NCBI GenBank assembly: GCA_007922225.1
Contig: ML680037.1
Location: 4,570,876-4,634,875 of the forward strand
Length of the DNA: 64,000 nt
Source: Emydura subglobosa
Lineage: Eukaryota; Chordata; Testudines; Chelidae
Direction: 5' to 3'
Under the pieces are notes generated by a model. It saw only the letters and a list, made by a program, of their open reading frames with translations. It did not search any database and was not told where the DNA came from. Both the position numbers and the translations under genes were made by a program. Position 1 is the first letter of the stretch, and the number at the start of each line of letters is the position of its first letter. This document shows, piece by piece, positions 1-13,579 of the stretch.

Positions 1-364
1 AAAATCTGGGGTTAGTTAATTTAATTCCTTTCTCCGCTTTTCCCTAATGATGCCCTTAACCACTGTCACACGTTGGGAGAAAGGGATGGGATGACTGAAT
101 ACTGGAGGTAGGAGTATTACAGAAACTTCAAATTCATTCCTCATAAAAATTGAGATGGGGCGGGGATCTTTAAGATGCTGAACCTGCCCTTGCTTTCTGG
201 GTTTCTCTTATGCCTCTGTGCTTTCACCCCCAGAGTGAGGACTTTTTGATTGACACTTGCTGTGTCTATTGTGGATGAAAAAACAAAGGACAGACACTTG
301 AGAAAAGTTTGTCCTTTGGTTTTTTTCATCCACGTGTGTGAACTGGATGTGCTGGGTTTTTTTT

Positions 365-440
365 ATTGGTCTCAATCAACTCCTATTGAAATTAGTGGGA
401 GTCTTTCTACTGAGCTCAATGGGAGTTGGGTCTGTCCCCC
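365..440. repeat. Small palindromic MITE-like motif (hairpin family)
   Basis: The segment has the pattern 'cctattgaaattagtggga' followed about 30 bp later by 'gctcaatgggagt', then 'gggtctg'. It resembles the short palindromes around a CATTGA(C/A)TTCAATGGG core found at several other places in this window (33730, 34310, 41600, 60415). These look like remnants of old, short non-autonomous DNA elements. Family assignment is not possible by eye. Confidence 0.4.
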
Positions 441-1301
441 AATATATAGCTGATGTGTTTCAAATGAATTTTTTTCTTTGAAAAATTACCTTTTCATAGA
501 AAAAAAATTGCATTTTGAAATTTTCCACAAATGAAACACTTTGTTTTTAGTGCTTCCTCACTCTCACATTTTTTCTCTCCCTTATTTTACTTCCCTCTTT
601 CCCCCTTCAGTGGTGAAATGTTTTTTAAAAAGGGAATGGGAAGGAATTTTGGAGCGAGGGGGAAAGAAATAGAAAACAAACTCCAAAAAGCTTCTAAACT
701 GATTTCTTTCTTTCTTTCTTTCCAAAAGAAGTTCCTTTTCTAAACTTGCAAGTCAACAATAATTTTGGCATTTTCAAACTTCCTCACGAAAAATCTCTAC
801 CATATTCCAACCAGGTGTAATAGCTGGTCTGCCATGTGTATGTGTAGTCTATATGAACTACAGTGTATGAAATGGGTCACTTTCATATTAATAGCTACAC
901 AAGTTGATATAATTCTGTATGTAAAGAGGTTCTACTTACAGCATTTGTGTGTACATTACATATACTTTTGTTCCACACTGGCAATTTAGAGAGAGTGAAA
1001 TTAACAGCATTTCTACTGTAATTTTGTTTGCCACCTGTGCTGTATCAGGCTCTTCCCAAGAGAGCTCACCTGCTGGTAGTGCGCGAAGTGTGTCTTTTAA
1101 TTTCTCTTTCATTGTTATTGGTACTTCCAGACCTAAGGACTCTGGAGGTGGTTTGCAGGGTGACTAAATCTGTTAAAGAAGCTGAACTTTGAGTTGAGGG
1201 ACTGGAGGTCAGATGCTCCTCTGACTTGTATTCTGTTCTCCCATAGTCATATCTCTCTTTTTCAAAGAGATCACATCATTGACTGAGGAGAACTTAAAAT
1301 A

Positions 1302-1320
1302 AATATATATATATATATAA
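1302..1320. repeat. (TA)n simple repeat
   Basis: A run of alternating TA dinucleotides of about 19 bp. Confidence 0.9.
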
Positions 1321-2212
1321 AATGTGACTAATTATAAGGCTGAGACACATTGTTCCTCTCATGCCTCAGCTTCCCCTTTGCAATTCAAAGGACAGAGGGC
1401 CTTCATTAATATTTTTGCACTACACTTTGCTGTGCATGCTTGCAATGCACTGGTCATGTGTAAGAGGTGGTTTTCCCCTCCAGGGGTTAGCCAGCCCTGT
1501 TCTTATCTGACCGAGCTGGGAAGGAGTCAAGTGATCCTTGTCAACAGCTGAGAGAGCTCCAGTGGAGGCAAGCTGCGATTGGCTCATGTGACTGGGCCTG
1601 GAGTAGAGAAATGGGGATGGTATGAAAGACCTTGGGGCCTCTGCAGCCTCAGTTGAGTGGGAATGGCTTTGTTTTGTGTGACTTTGAGGGTGTTTTTTGT
1701 TTCATTTAATAAACGGTCCGGAGGGAATGGCCTGAAAGAGACTTGGGCATGGCATTAGGTCCTTCCTGGGCTGGGGGAGACAGGCCAGGAGCCTGAAATC
1801 TTTTGTAATGCTCTTTAGTGGTATCATGCTCTTTGGCTCTTTAAGTACACATGGATCTTGCCTAAGGATTCACCTGTGAAGTAAATCACTGATGAATCCA
1901 CCTGGCAGCAGCTGTGCTTGTGAGCTTTCTCTCATGACCTTGTACCTTAGCACCCAACTTTATGTTCCAACTACAACTCTTTGTAGGAAGCTCTGGAGAT
2001 GTTCCCAGAGTGACAGGGCCTCTGGGCATAGACCAGGACCAAAGTTAACCTCCTCCACTCATCATGTACAGCAAGCATAATCTCACACCCCTCTTTCCTT
2101 GTGCAGTGTGAAGGATATCCTTGGCTTTAATACTCTCAACCCTTCATTTTCTGCCACCAGCTACCTATGCTATCTCCTCTTCACCCCATCTTTTACCAAA
2201 TATCTCCTCTCT

Positions 2213-2232
2213 CTCTCACACTCACACACACT

Positions 2233-2272
<40 letters not shown>
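2213..2272. repeat. (CA)n microsatellite
   Basis: About 60 bp of CA dinucleotides. The first part is interrupted by CT units and the last 40 bp are pure. Short open frames rich in Ser-His-Thr here are artefacts of the repeat. Confidence 0.95.
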
Positions 2273-2273
<1 letters not shown>

Positions 2274-5210
2274 CCATCCCCCTGTAAAAAAGTGACATGC
2301 TGTGGGTGTAAAATCAGCTGGAACAGAGACACTTCTTATGCAAAACTTAAAAAAAAAATCTTTAGTTTTGTGCCACTAAAAGATATTTTATTTCAGTATA
2401 TAGGTCACTAAATTTTAAAGGGAAAGTCAGTTTAGATCAAGGGACTGTAGTTTTGGCTGTATGATTTGTTATAAGTAATGAACTCCTAAAGAACACAGTC
2501 TGTGGCCGTCAATCCTTGCTAATTCATTTCTGCAGAAAGTTTTCAAATGATAATATTCATATTTTGGGGAAGTGGGGGTGGTTATTTTACAGATAGTGTT
2601 AATCATTGTCCCTATACTTACACTGTCAAACAAAACAATGGAAAATTAAAAGGAAATCAAATTTACAAATTAAAATGTTTAGTAAGGGGCCAAAAATTGA
2701 GCTTGGTCCACTTCGCTAGTTTCGTTTAAATTTCTCGAGCATGACGTGTGAATAGATTTACTGGTGCATTGTGGCAGCAGTTTCTTGACAAACATCTGCA
2801 GTGCCTGAATAACAGAGTGAATGTGCTGAATATGAATGAAACTGCTCTTTCTATCCGCCTCTCTTCATTTTTCTGGTCTTCAGTGAATGTTTTTTTAATT
2901 TTCTTTTCACCAAATAATGTGACTTCTGAGGAAAAAAGTGGAGTTCTGTCAAAGGCCTTGTTGGAACCAAGGGTTCGAAACATTTTTCCCCCTGAAAACA
3001 AACTTTGCATTCTTATTCTGTTTTAATAAAATATTCAAATTGACCTTGCATTTGTATTTGGCATTTAGCTTCAAGTAAAAAAAAAAGAAACCCTGGCCTT
3101 GTTTTTTCGTGTCACTCAGATGTGGAATGGGTTAATAAAGTTGCAGGCATAATTACTAGCATGGCAAATTCTGAGACCTTTCATGGGGATGCAAGGCTAC
3201 TGGGAATGTATCTCTGAGGCACAAGGAGCTAGAAATAGAGATGGTGTTCTTTAGGGAAAATGCTGGGGAGAGCCTAAGGGTAATGTCTGCCGGGAGGGGT
3301 GGGGGGAAGAGCATTGTCTTTGCTTGTACTACCATAAAGCCAAACCACAAGGAGGATATGTGTGATATATACCGTGTGTGTATAATCTGTGTGAAGCAAT
3401 TTAGGAATTGCACCTGCTCACAATGCAAAGCAGGATTTCATGACAGGTTTCTAGAAGGGAGGGTGGTTAAACAAACACTCATGACATTACACCAACAGTC
3501 TTGTGAGTCCAGAGTAGACTGAATAGCTAGTGTCTGTGGTTTCCCATTCATTTGTGCGTGCTCTAACCCAATGATTTTTTTCCAACCGTTTGAAAGCTTG
3601 AGGCACTCTTTAGGAAAATGAAACCAACAGCAAACTCTTCCTTCCCAGTTACTTGACCAATCCGTATGCATCTTCAGTGGGCTCCAGTGAGTCCTGGGAT
3701 GGACGCATCATATGCTTTGAAAAACGCTGATACAACCCCAAGATTTGTAGCAGTCCAAGCTCTGTTGTGGGTTTGGGGTTTGGGTGAAATCTTGTTGAAG
3801 CTAGTGGTTGCAATAGCCGCCCTTCATTCAGGATAAATGTTAAAAGCAATTAACCTTGTTTACGGAATAGATAGCTGAAACAATTGGAGCCACCACACAG
3901 TAGGAGCCATGAAAGGCCAGTTAAAAATCTAAGCTATCTGGATGAAGGTGTTTGATTGTGGAGCACTGAATGCAAATACAGAGGGCTGGATATTGTTTGA
4001 GGGAACTCTGCATGCATCTGTGTGAGTAGAGAGAAAATGCAGAAATACCACAGAAGCCCACGGGGAAGGTAACATGCAAACCAGACCTAGAAACAGACAA
4101 ATGTGCTTGTAGCATGACGCTGAGAAAAGCTGAGCGAGAGAGCCTTTGGGTAGAGTGCTGGCTAGAAAGAGGCTTTGAACTGTGAGCAAAGGAACTGTCT
4201 CCTGTGTAATTCCTACTGTGTTGAGAGAAATAGAATTTACGTACATTCTTTTAAATAAACAGGATTGAATCAAAGAAATACCGAATTCCATCATCAATTT
4301 CTCCTCCAAAGAAAACTACGCACAAGACCCCAAGTATTAGGTAACCAGGGTAAAACAAGCTTAACTTATTGGGACATGGGCAGTTGCAGCACGTAGGTGC
4401 TCAGCGCAGAAGCTCTGCATTAAGGTAGGGAATGGTAAAAGCCTGTATTGCCAATACTGTTATCAGTTGTTGGGGACTACTGAGCTAGGTCTTTTCCATC
4501 TCTAATTTCCATGTATCCATAAAATACAGAGGTTGATTTAAAAAAAGCCAGAAATTATGAAGAATAGCTGCTGATCATACTTTTTTGTTCTGATAATTTT
4601 CTTTCCTTTTTTGTTTACTTTTAAGCTGTTTTCTGTAGTCTGTTTATTTGATAGTTGACTGTTGCTTGGGGCAAAAGGCATTCCTTGTTAGTGGAGCACT
4701 CAGTCTGGTTATTCAAAGTTGACCTTACTCAGCCTGTGATGGTATTCCAGTTTCCCTTCAGCAGTGTTTGTGTTGAGCATATTTTCACTAGCATGTCGAG
4801 TGGGCTCCTTTTTAAACAAATATTTTCACACTGTTGTGGAGAGTGAATCAAAATGCACTTAATAGCCTGCCTTTATTTTTCTATTGTAGAACCACGATGT
4901 ATCAACTCCCATTGAATTGCTCATTAACGCTAGAAGGATTCCTTATTTGTAGCTGTCTACCTTCTTTCCGTGTGCATTCAGTGTTGGAATGCATGTGCTA
5001 TTTGATTGGCAGAAAAAGTACAGATGTTGAGTCTTTAATCTGTCATCTGCACTGGGATTTTAACTATTATATAAGGAGTAATGTCTTCTGCCATCATCTG
5101 CATTGTAGCTCTCCAATCCCAGAAAGAGCCGTTAAGCACATGGTAACTGTACTAGTTTCCTAACTAATTAGTTAGCACCACACTTTGAAATGTAAAGCAC
5201 TGTATCAGAG

Positions 5211-5950
5211 TTGCAGAGTAACTGCATCTCTAGTCCCCCTCCATGGTCCCTCACGGGCACCCACTTAAGGTGCCCAACTCCCAGCCATCATCTCTCTTGG
5301 GCAGAGACTCGCATCTCTCGCTTTTCTGACAGGGTTTTTAAGGCTGCACAGCTCCCTGCCTTACATTGTGATATCCCCAGCAAGTCTGTCTGTGTAAAGG
5401 CCAGCACCTGTGCTTTGCTTTCTCTCCGAGGGTTATGAACATTGCATTGCCAGCAGTTGTGAGTTACCCCACTGCTCTTACTAAGCTAGCACATTTATTC
5501 TGAAAGTAAAATCATTACAGAAAAAAAACATAAAAACACTAAAGATTTAAACCAACACTAAACATACCCAGAATCACCCATTAGTCTCTCGGCCCCTAGT
5601 AGGCCCAAAATCTTTCAAAACCTTCTGCAAGTGTTGGGGGCCCCACTGGAAGAGAAGATCCTGTCCATTTGCTGGTTCAGAAGGAAGACCCTGTGTCAGC
5701 TCAAGCTCACCATTTTACACCAAAAACCCTTTCTTTGTGTCCTAGTCTCTGGAAAATCCAGTATGAACCAGTACATGCAAACCTCTCCAGGGGCTGGTAC
5801 CTTTCTAGAGTTGTTTAGTCTCAGTGACTTGCCTTAATCCCACCCAAACTGTTTTTAGTTTCTGGAGGAGCTGTGGCAACCTTCCCCCATGGAGCAGAAC
5901 ACAATCATACATAAACAATTCATAAGTTTAATACATTGGCCCCCCAAAGA
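5211..5950. repeat. Possible LTR-like or unclassified interspersed repeat
   Basis: A moderately GC-richer block with 'aaagtaaaatcattacag' followed by A-rich, exon-poor sequence and a C-rich left part. The texture resembles LTR-retrotransposon debris of reptile genomes, but I see no paired LTR, primer binding site or protein domain. The call rests on resemblance only, and the limits are approximate. Confidence 0.25.
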
Positions 5951-8900
5951 CTCTGAGGTTGCAATAGCTGTCATACTGTAGAAGTGCTAAGTACTGTTGT
6001 TATAAGAGTAGAGTTTCTTATCACTAACACATGTAGGAATTAGTCAGAACTTGGCCATTGTGAAGCGCACTGAATAGTAAAATGATTAGCTGTTGAAAGC
6101 TGTTTGTGAATCTACAGCAGTCTCCACCACTCTCTTTATCTGCAGGAGCCTAACTTGAAGGGCACCATGACTTCATCCTTTTGGATTTTCATATTTTTGG
6201 TGTGTTTAAAGCTGTCTCTGGCAGCTGTCACCATGTTAGGTTGTTGGGTCTTTGCAGTTTAATCATGCTGCCCTCTTTTCATGCAGCCAGCGTGTGTTTC
6301 AGGCTTGGTGGAGGTCAGTACGAGCGAAGTTCACAGCAAATGCCTGATTCACCCTCGACCTTCTCAAATCCTGAAGCAACTAGTCTCCTATTTAAGAATC
6401 CATCTATTAGCCCCCATCCCATGGCAACATCCTGCTACCAATCCTCTCTTTCAGTTGTCTAATTCTCCAAACTCTCTTATGACTATCAGCCATCTGGCAG
6501 GCGCCCTGGTCTGACTCCCTGCCATCCCAGTTGCACCAGCGAGCAATGTCAATTCTGCTTACATCCACTTGCCAAACTTCCTCCCTTTCAGGACTCAAGT
6601 ACCAGATACTAGGCAGCATTTTGAGGACTAAAGTTACATACCCTGAACAGTGTTTGTAATGTTTAGTCTTACAGCTTCCTTATTGTACATGTCCCTCTTG
6701 TTATTCACAAGTGTTTGTTTTCTTTATGTAGTTCTTGTATTCCTCTCATTATGGTGGAAATTTATGAGAGAGAGAGGCCAGAGTGACAGCAGTCAGAATA
6801 TCTCCTTTTCACTTTTTTGAAGATTGGTGCCACGTTTTCTTTTTTTCTTCCCCTTTTCCCCCCCAAGCCTTTAGGTACTTCCCCAAGTCAACATCTCTCT
6901 CCAAATATAAGTTAGGGTCGAGTACAACACTGGTGCAGTAAATTAATTAGCAAATCCCTGTAGCATCAGAGCTGCATGTATATTCTCAAGTCTGCTTTAT
7001 GTTTAGATTTCCTGTTTTCCAAGTATTCCCTTTCCTGCTTATCATAGCTATCATTACATGGGCCCTGCGTCTTAACTTCCAAGGTTTCTTTTCTTTAAAA
7101 TAATTAATTGTTTCAGCCATTTTGGAGTCATTAATTCCATTTCCCACCCCAACACCCCCAATCATTTATTTAACTGACCTACTTTCTGCCTAGGCTTCCT
7201 TTTCACTTGATAAACCCTCCTGATTCCTATTGATCCTTTTCACTACCATAAACTCATTCTGCATTTTGCACTCCCTTTGTTTTTCCCTGTGTGCCTTAAC
7301 TGACTATTGTTTAGTTGCCTTCTTACCCCTCACCCTTGCCACTTCTCATAGCTGGTGATCATGCATTTTTAACCTTTCATTTTAATTAAAATGAATGTTT
7401 AATGTGAACAAAACATAGGGGAAGGAAACACCAGAAAAGTGAAACAGAGAAGGGAATATAGGAGAATCCTCCACAGACACATCCACCTGTACCTCGTATT
7501 TTCCCAATTAGCATGAGAAGATCATAAAGAAAATATTACAGTGTGAAAACAAAGACCCAAAAGAACCCTACTGCTATGGGTGGATCCCCAAAATCCATTT
7601 GAGTGACCTACTTAAAATTTTTCCAAGCTCTTTCACTTCTGCTTTGAGCCTGCACATGACAATTGACAAGCCTAAAGAGATTTTAGCACTATTAAAAGTT
7701 ATTAAAATATATGGATTAGATTGGAATGGGTCTTTCAACCTTATCATTATAATGTCTTCCTCATCGGAAACTTAGCATGTCAGGGGGCACAATGCTTTTC
7801 CTGGCTTCAGATTGCAAGGAAGAAAAGATGCCACGATCGTCCGTGCCTTGCAATGTGGCAAATGTTTTCCTGCCTGTGTTGCTCAGTCACCGACCCCACA
7901 GGGATTTCTGCATCACTGATTATATCATTGTGATGTCCCTCAAGAGCCCTTTGCATCTAAGTCTGGAATTCTTTAGATGAAGGAGAAGGTCCTTATTGTA
8001 TGGTCTAACATCTCTGTTTAAAATACAAATGTTGATATCCAGCCCCGTCGCTGTCATTGATAAGCACCGTACATTCCTCCCCACGTTCTACAATTCATCC
8101 TGATGTGTTATGGCTGCCTCTCTCCCCTAGTACAGTGAGAAAGCTGATGGAACTGCACAGTGATAATGAATGCAGCCTTTTTATTTCCCTTCCAGGTCAC
8201 ACAGCCCCTTATCTCTGACTTGGCAGAGATGCTGGAGCCAGAGGGATGACATGTATAAAGAAGCAATAAAGGCCTTCTGTACTTTTGGCCAGTTCTTCTG
8301 TTTGGCTGCTTTAGGGAAGGCTGTTGTCTGTGAAGAGCTGTACACTTGAGGCTGCCTGCCTGTCCATCTTGAGTGACTCAACTTAGCAGAAAATGAGTGG
8401 TTCTGGATTTATGAACCCAAGCCTGCTCCTGGACTCAGTTGCCACAGGTGCCTTCAGGATGATATCCATTTGTCCCCCCGATACTGACTACTGACACATC
8501 AAACTCCACAAGCCCTAGTGTCTAGTAGCCCAGCTTCAGTAATCCAGGTCTCCACCATTGGACCCTGGGCAGAGGCTTTTGGTTGGGAGCAATCCATTGG
8601 TTTTTGTTTTTATCCTTTATAAAGGATGTTGTTCTTTATATTGTCTTCATTGACTTGTTCCTGCCTGTTGATCCATCTGAAAGCCTAATCCAATTTTCCT
8701 TGGTGCAATAAAATGTTAACAGAGTCTGAGAGGGTTATGTCACTGGAATCTTTTTTTTTTTTCCCTTCACTTTTCTCTGTTTTGTTTGTTTTTGAAGTTC
8801 TTGCTTAAGGTGGGTCCTGCTCTGATAGGTTTGTACACAGGAAATGTACGTTATCCTCGTCTCATTTGGAAATTTTCAGCTTTTATGACTCTGGCCTTTG

Positions 8901-11900
8901 TACCTGTTTGTGATTTACTTTTTGGCGAAAATACAAAATGCAGCATGAAACAGAGCTTCATGGGATGTGTAAATACAGCCAGTTGAGATTAGTTAATGGT
9001 ACTCTGCCAATGCAGGTTATCTACACCAAAGATCTGGCTTCAGCTAGCAGAAAGAGTATCATTGATTCTAGCCTCATAGTTGTTGAGCCCACTGATTATA
9101 AAAGTACTGAGTAACTAACCTCAAATGAGCTGAAAGTGGAATGTGTAAGCCACAGAATGAAAAGAGAAACAAAACCAGGCAGGTACATGTATAATCTACT
9201 TTCTTTTACACAGACAAATTAACCTTGGACTTCATGCCAGTTCCACTAAAACAAATACCCCTGACAAAAAGAATAAACCTGCCAAATGAATGCTTGCATT
9301 ATCCACTGATCTATACAAAACTTTTCTTTCTAATCCTGTTTTGTTGCAAGTCAGTCCAGAGCACCTGCCACTAAGTACTGGTACTAATGTATTTTATGTT
9401 TATAGATGACATCAAGGAGATTCACTGCCCTTGGCACTAGTCAACTGGAAAATACCTGAAAGAGGCGCAATACTAATGAATGAACAGGAGTTAGTGTCAT
9501 CAGTGCACTGTGAAATACTACAATAGGGAATCAGTAGTGCTGCTGAAGATAGGGTTGCAAAAAATTGCCCTTGTAGCTACTGGATTTCATACAGGGATAA
9601 GTCTAACACATGTTTGAGCCCTGCTCAAAAGTGAAAATTTTCTGGAAAGTTTGAGCAAAATTCCTTCAGCTGTAGAGTTTGTTGAGGATGGGAAAGAAAG
9701 ATCCACTATTCACGTTGAAAAAAACCCAAAAGCCCACACATGTACCCTAACCACATTTTTTAGACAAAGCTAAAGCAAAAAGAGCTGAAGTTTGAAATCT
9801 GGGTTGACTACCATCCTCACTGAGGACTTGTGCCTTTGTTAGTTGTAGGAGAAAAAACAACAGATATTATTGCCAACAAATTACATGTTGAGCACACACA
9901 TTGAAAAACAAATACATAAAATTCTTTGTTTCAGTGATTGCAGTTAAACTTTCCAGTTGTCTTGGATAACTAAATAAAATTAATTCGTTACATTCCTTGG
10001 ACTCTCATTACAGTAAATCTAGGGAATACTCCAAATACTGATGTATCTCTATCTATTTATTTAAGGCACCACTGACAAGTTTTAAGAGTGACTACAGAAC
10101 AGACTTATAGAACCACAGTGGTGGATTTAGACTAAATAGGCCCTTTATCCAATCCAAACAAAACTCCTTCTCGCAAAAGGATTTGTGGAGCTCCCAGCTC
10201 TGCTAATGCTACCTACTGGTCCCCAGTTCCTGTGTCAGACTTTGGTGGTGCGTCCCTGACAGCCATGCTTTGTGGGTTGAGGAGTCACTTCATATCAGGG
10301 CCAGATTCATTGATCCTGCCCTTCCATGCATAGTGAATCTTGGTTTGAGTGTGCACTCCAGTCACAAAATGTACAGGTTTTGCTGGTTTTGACAGAGGAA
10401 CTGGTGAACTGTGTGAGGTAGATATCTACAGAGTAATTGGAGCTTTTCCCCTTAAAGCCAGGAAATAAATGCAAAAAGTATCATTTATGAAACATTAAAT
10501 TTACTAGATCAGGCACTGAAAGTCAGGAAATTTTAAAGTTCAGGTTGTACCGGAAAGTGTTCATGCTAAGCGCTAATGTATCTATCTGCTTAATTTGCCT
10601 CATCTATTGAGTTGAAACCCTAAATAACAGAAATTAGATTCTTTACTACAGGAGTTGGGCAGAGAGTGGAAATAGTATGTGAATATTTAGAGAAGTTTGA
10701 GAGTAAATGTCAACAGTTGTTCACATCCTGTGATCTTAGGGTGCTTAGACATTACACTAGTGCAGATACTTGCAAAAATTGAAAGTTAAGCTTGAATAAT
10801 CACTGAAATAAAATTTGCAATGGCAATCTGCCCTGTGCCAGTTCTTGATCTTTTTACACTTGAGTGTGTTCAGAGACACTGCACTGATGTTAGGGAGCTG
10901 AATTAGGATTTTCACTGTTATAAATGTGTAGACCCTAGAAAATCAGGTGAAGGCTCAAGGCCTAAATTCAGAATCTGTCCTTCTGAGCTCACTGTGTAGT
11001 TGACCCAATAAGGGAAGCCGAAACAAAAATGAGTAATTCTGAATAACCAATTTGAAGAATGTGTAATCTGTTCAAAATGGGGATACAACCTCCATATATC
11101 AAATGTATTGTGAATTATGTGCTCAGCTATAGCTACTGTGCATCAGGGTAATGTGTGTGAGATTCAGCTTGTGTAAGAAGCAGAGCTTAAAATAGAATGG
11201 TATGTAAGAATGTATCCTTCCTAAATATAAAGATTTCCTCATGTCATAAACAAGCGCAGAGAGGTTTTTAAGTTGATGATATTAATGTTCTCTTTCATGA
11301 CTCTCTTGTTTTCTTAATGGAATACTCCCCCTCCACTGTTTCAATATTTTCTTGAAAGCCTTTGTGTTTTTGCTGCACATCCTATTGTAAAGATTTTCCT
11401 GTTGGTTTTATTTTCCAGTCAGTGAATTTTAATTTGCATTTCCTCTATCTGATTTTGTCATTGTGTTTATATTCTAATGGGTTGTTTAGACTTTCCTTCC
11501 ATTGCATTCCTCTTTGTCCTGCGCCCCCCCCCCCCTTAAGTATTTTATCTCCTTTTCCAGACTTCCATTAACCCTTTGAAGTAAGAAACCAAAGGAAAGA
11601 GTCCAAATAGTTCAGATCTCTTCTTTGAGATACTTAATTGGAGTCAGATCATTTGGAGTGGGAAGAGAAGGTCCTATGAACTTGTAACACTTGGAAGTTA
11701 ATATATTTGTTTTGTTATTCCCATAGAAACGAGATATTTTGTAATAAGCTCCTAAAAACAAATTACAACTGTACACAGAGAGTCTGATTCTTTATAACAA
11801 TTGCTTAATGGAAACTTGCTATTTTTGTACATTAACTCTTTGGCCCTTGCACACCCTATGGAGGGAAATGGTTTTAACTGTATTCTGAATGGGGCCTTTG

Positions 11901-12614
11901 AGAAAGCAGGAACCACCCAGAGGCCCTGATTGTCTTACACACCATGCAGTACTTACAGCCGCAGAAAAGACACGCTTTGAAACTTCAGAGCTAAGTCTCA
12001 GTAGAAAGACAGTCAGTTCTGCTGGGTCATCTCTAATGTCTTCTGAAATGTAAATAGGGGAAATCTGCAGGATTGGAGTGACACATCAGTGTATATGCAT
12101 CAAGTCCTATCGAAGGTTGGTGGGAGATCTGTCGACCATTTGAGTCTGACTGGTTCTGCTTGATTAGTTCACTTTGTATTTTCCAATCAGACATTCATTT
12201 ATTCGCTCTTTACATGGAATACATCTCTCTGAGTTAGAAACCTGTTTCATTTTTTCAGGACATCTGGTTGTGATGGCTCCAACATGCACATTTGTGTTGG
12301 TGACTTAGAATGTGTGTTGTGGCTTTTTTTCTAGGTGTTTCTTGTCTTATAATTTGATAGTCACTGCTGACTTTCTGTGATAGGGTTGTCCATTTCATTG
12401 AATGGAAGGAGTCAGATCTGCATTCCCCTCTCCCCCACATCCCTCTTTTAACAACACCACCACCACCAACAACAAAAGGAGGTAAATCAGTGTCACTCTC
12501 TTATGAAAAAACTGTGATTGATAAAAGTTCTTTTCATGCCCGAATAAAACTTTTTTGGCAGAGAGTCAGCATTATTAATTTCCATGGATTATACTGAATA
12601 TATGCTGTCATTCC

Positions 12615-13045
12615 AACTGGGACTGTGATCCTGTCAGACCTCATGAGCTAAGCAGTATTGGCCTGATTGGATGAGAGACCAACAGGTATAACCCACATGA
12701 TCTAAAAAGCAGATTTGGAAATTTTCTCGGCAGCCCCTTTTGCTGAGAGTCAGTGCTGAACCAGTGCCTTGATGGGGCACTGTATTGCTGTAGATGCTGC
12801 CTCTTAGGATGAGACACAAGACAAGGTGTCTTGTGCTTATTAAAGATCCCTTGGCACTTTTCACAATAATAGGGATGTTAATCCCATTAACGAGTGTCCT
12901 GGCCAAATTCCAGGTGGATAATTACAGTACATTCTGCTTGCTTTATTCCCCTACAGTCTCAATTAGAGATCATATTCTTCTTCATTTTCTGTCTTTTGTA
13001 ATACAGGCTATCTAGTGTTGCTGTGTTCTGTTAGTGTATGAGTAG
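12615..13045 (+). repeat. 5S-rRNA-derived SINE
   Basis: The head at 12623-12690 matches the internal promoter half of 5S rRNA: 'gatcctgtcagacctcatg', 'agctaagcagtattggcctg' and 'ggatgagagacc'. The body that follows contains the common vertebrate SINE tail motifs 'attaaagatccc', 'ttggcacttttcac' and 'gtgtcctggccaaattcc'. 5S-headed SINEs (SINE3/AmnSINE type) are known in amniotes. The copy is old, because the 5S part carries many substitutions. A second copy of the same body, without a recognisable 5S head, lies in the CEP72 intron at 61325-62505. The 3' limit is approximate. Confidence 0.75.
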
Positions 13046-13579
13046 TCGCAAACAGCTACTGTTCTGTCGGAGAGATGGAAGCATTTAATTACTGGCTGAA
13101 GTCATTTTGTGTGTGTGTGTACACATATAGGAAAACGTGGTCAAGAGTAAGTGCTTTGGGGTTCTCTCTTAAGATGAAAGGCTCCCTGGATAAAGCATAT
13201 ATAAAATATTATTGCCTAAAAATGATATTCACTTTTTGTGAACAATTTATTTCTCTTCACTGTAAGAGTTTTACATGTAGTCACTAGATAATACCATCTT
13301 TACAGCATTTATTCTTTTGGCCTATCTTTGCTCCTTTCTCTTCTTTCCCTCCTCTACCCCCTTCCCTTTGAAACCACATGCACAAATACTGTCATAGATG
13401 CTCATCTTCAATGACTACCAGAGGAAGAACCCCTTGAATATGACCGGATAAGTGAATTGTGCTTGACAGGTTCTTACTTACATACTGCAGTCAACTACCA
13501 ACACCTGTTCCTTCAAACGCAAAAACATTTTAATGAGCATACAGAGATGTGAAGTGAAAAGCCAGCTTTCTCCATAGGG

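Larger units (their letters stand above)
1..12600. other. Non-coding, presumed TPPP intron or 5' flank
   Basis: No exon with convincing protein similarity or splice signals was found here on either strand. The open frames are short, overlap each other on both strands and look like chance. The stretch holds a (TA)n run near 1302-1320, a (CA)n microsatellite at 2213-2272, an LTR-like or unclassified repeat around 5211-5950, poly-T near 8750, poly-C near 11523 and small hairpin-type motifs (for example 365-440). Since the first coding exon of TPPP was not found, this is either intron 1 of that gene or, if that exon was missed, its upstream flank. Confidence 0.5.

Noticed and set aside
2099..2411. 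Open frames through the (CA)n repeat
   Set aside because: The Ser-His-Thr repeats are translation of the microsatellite.
12623..12690. 5S rRNA gene
   Set aside because: Only part of the 5S sequence is matched and it is continuous with a SINE body, so it is a pseudogene-like SINE head.
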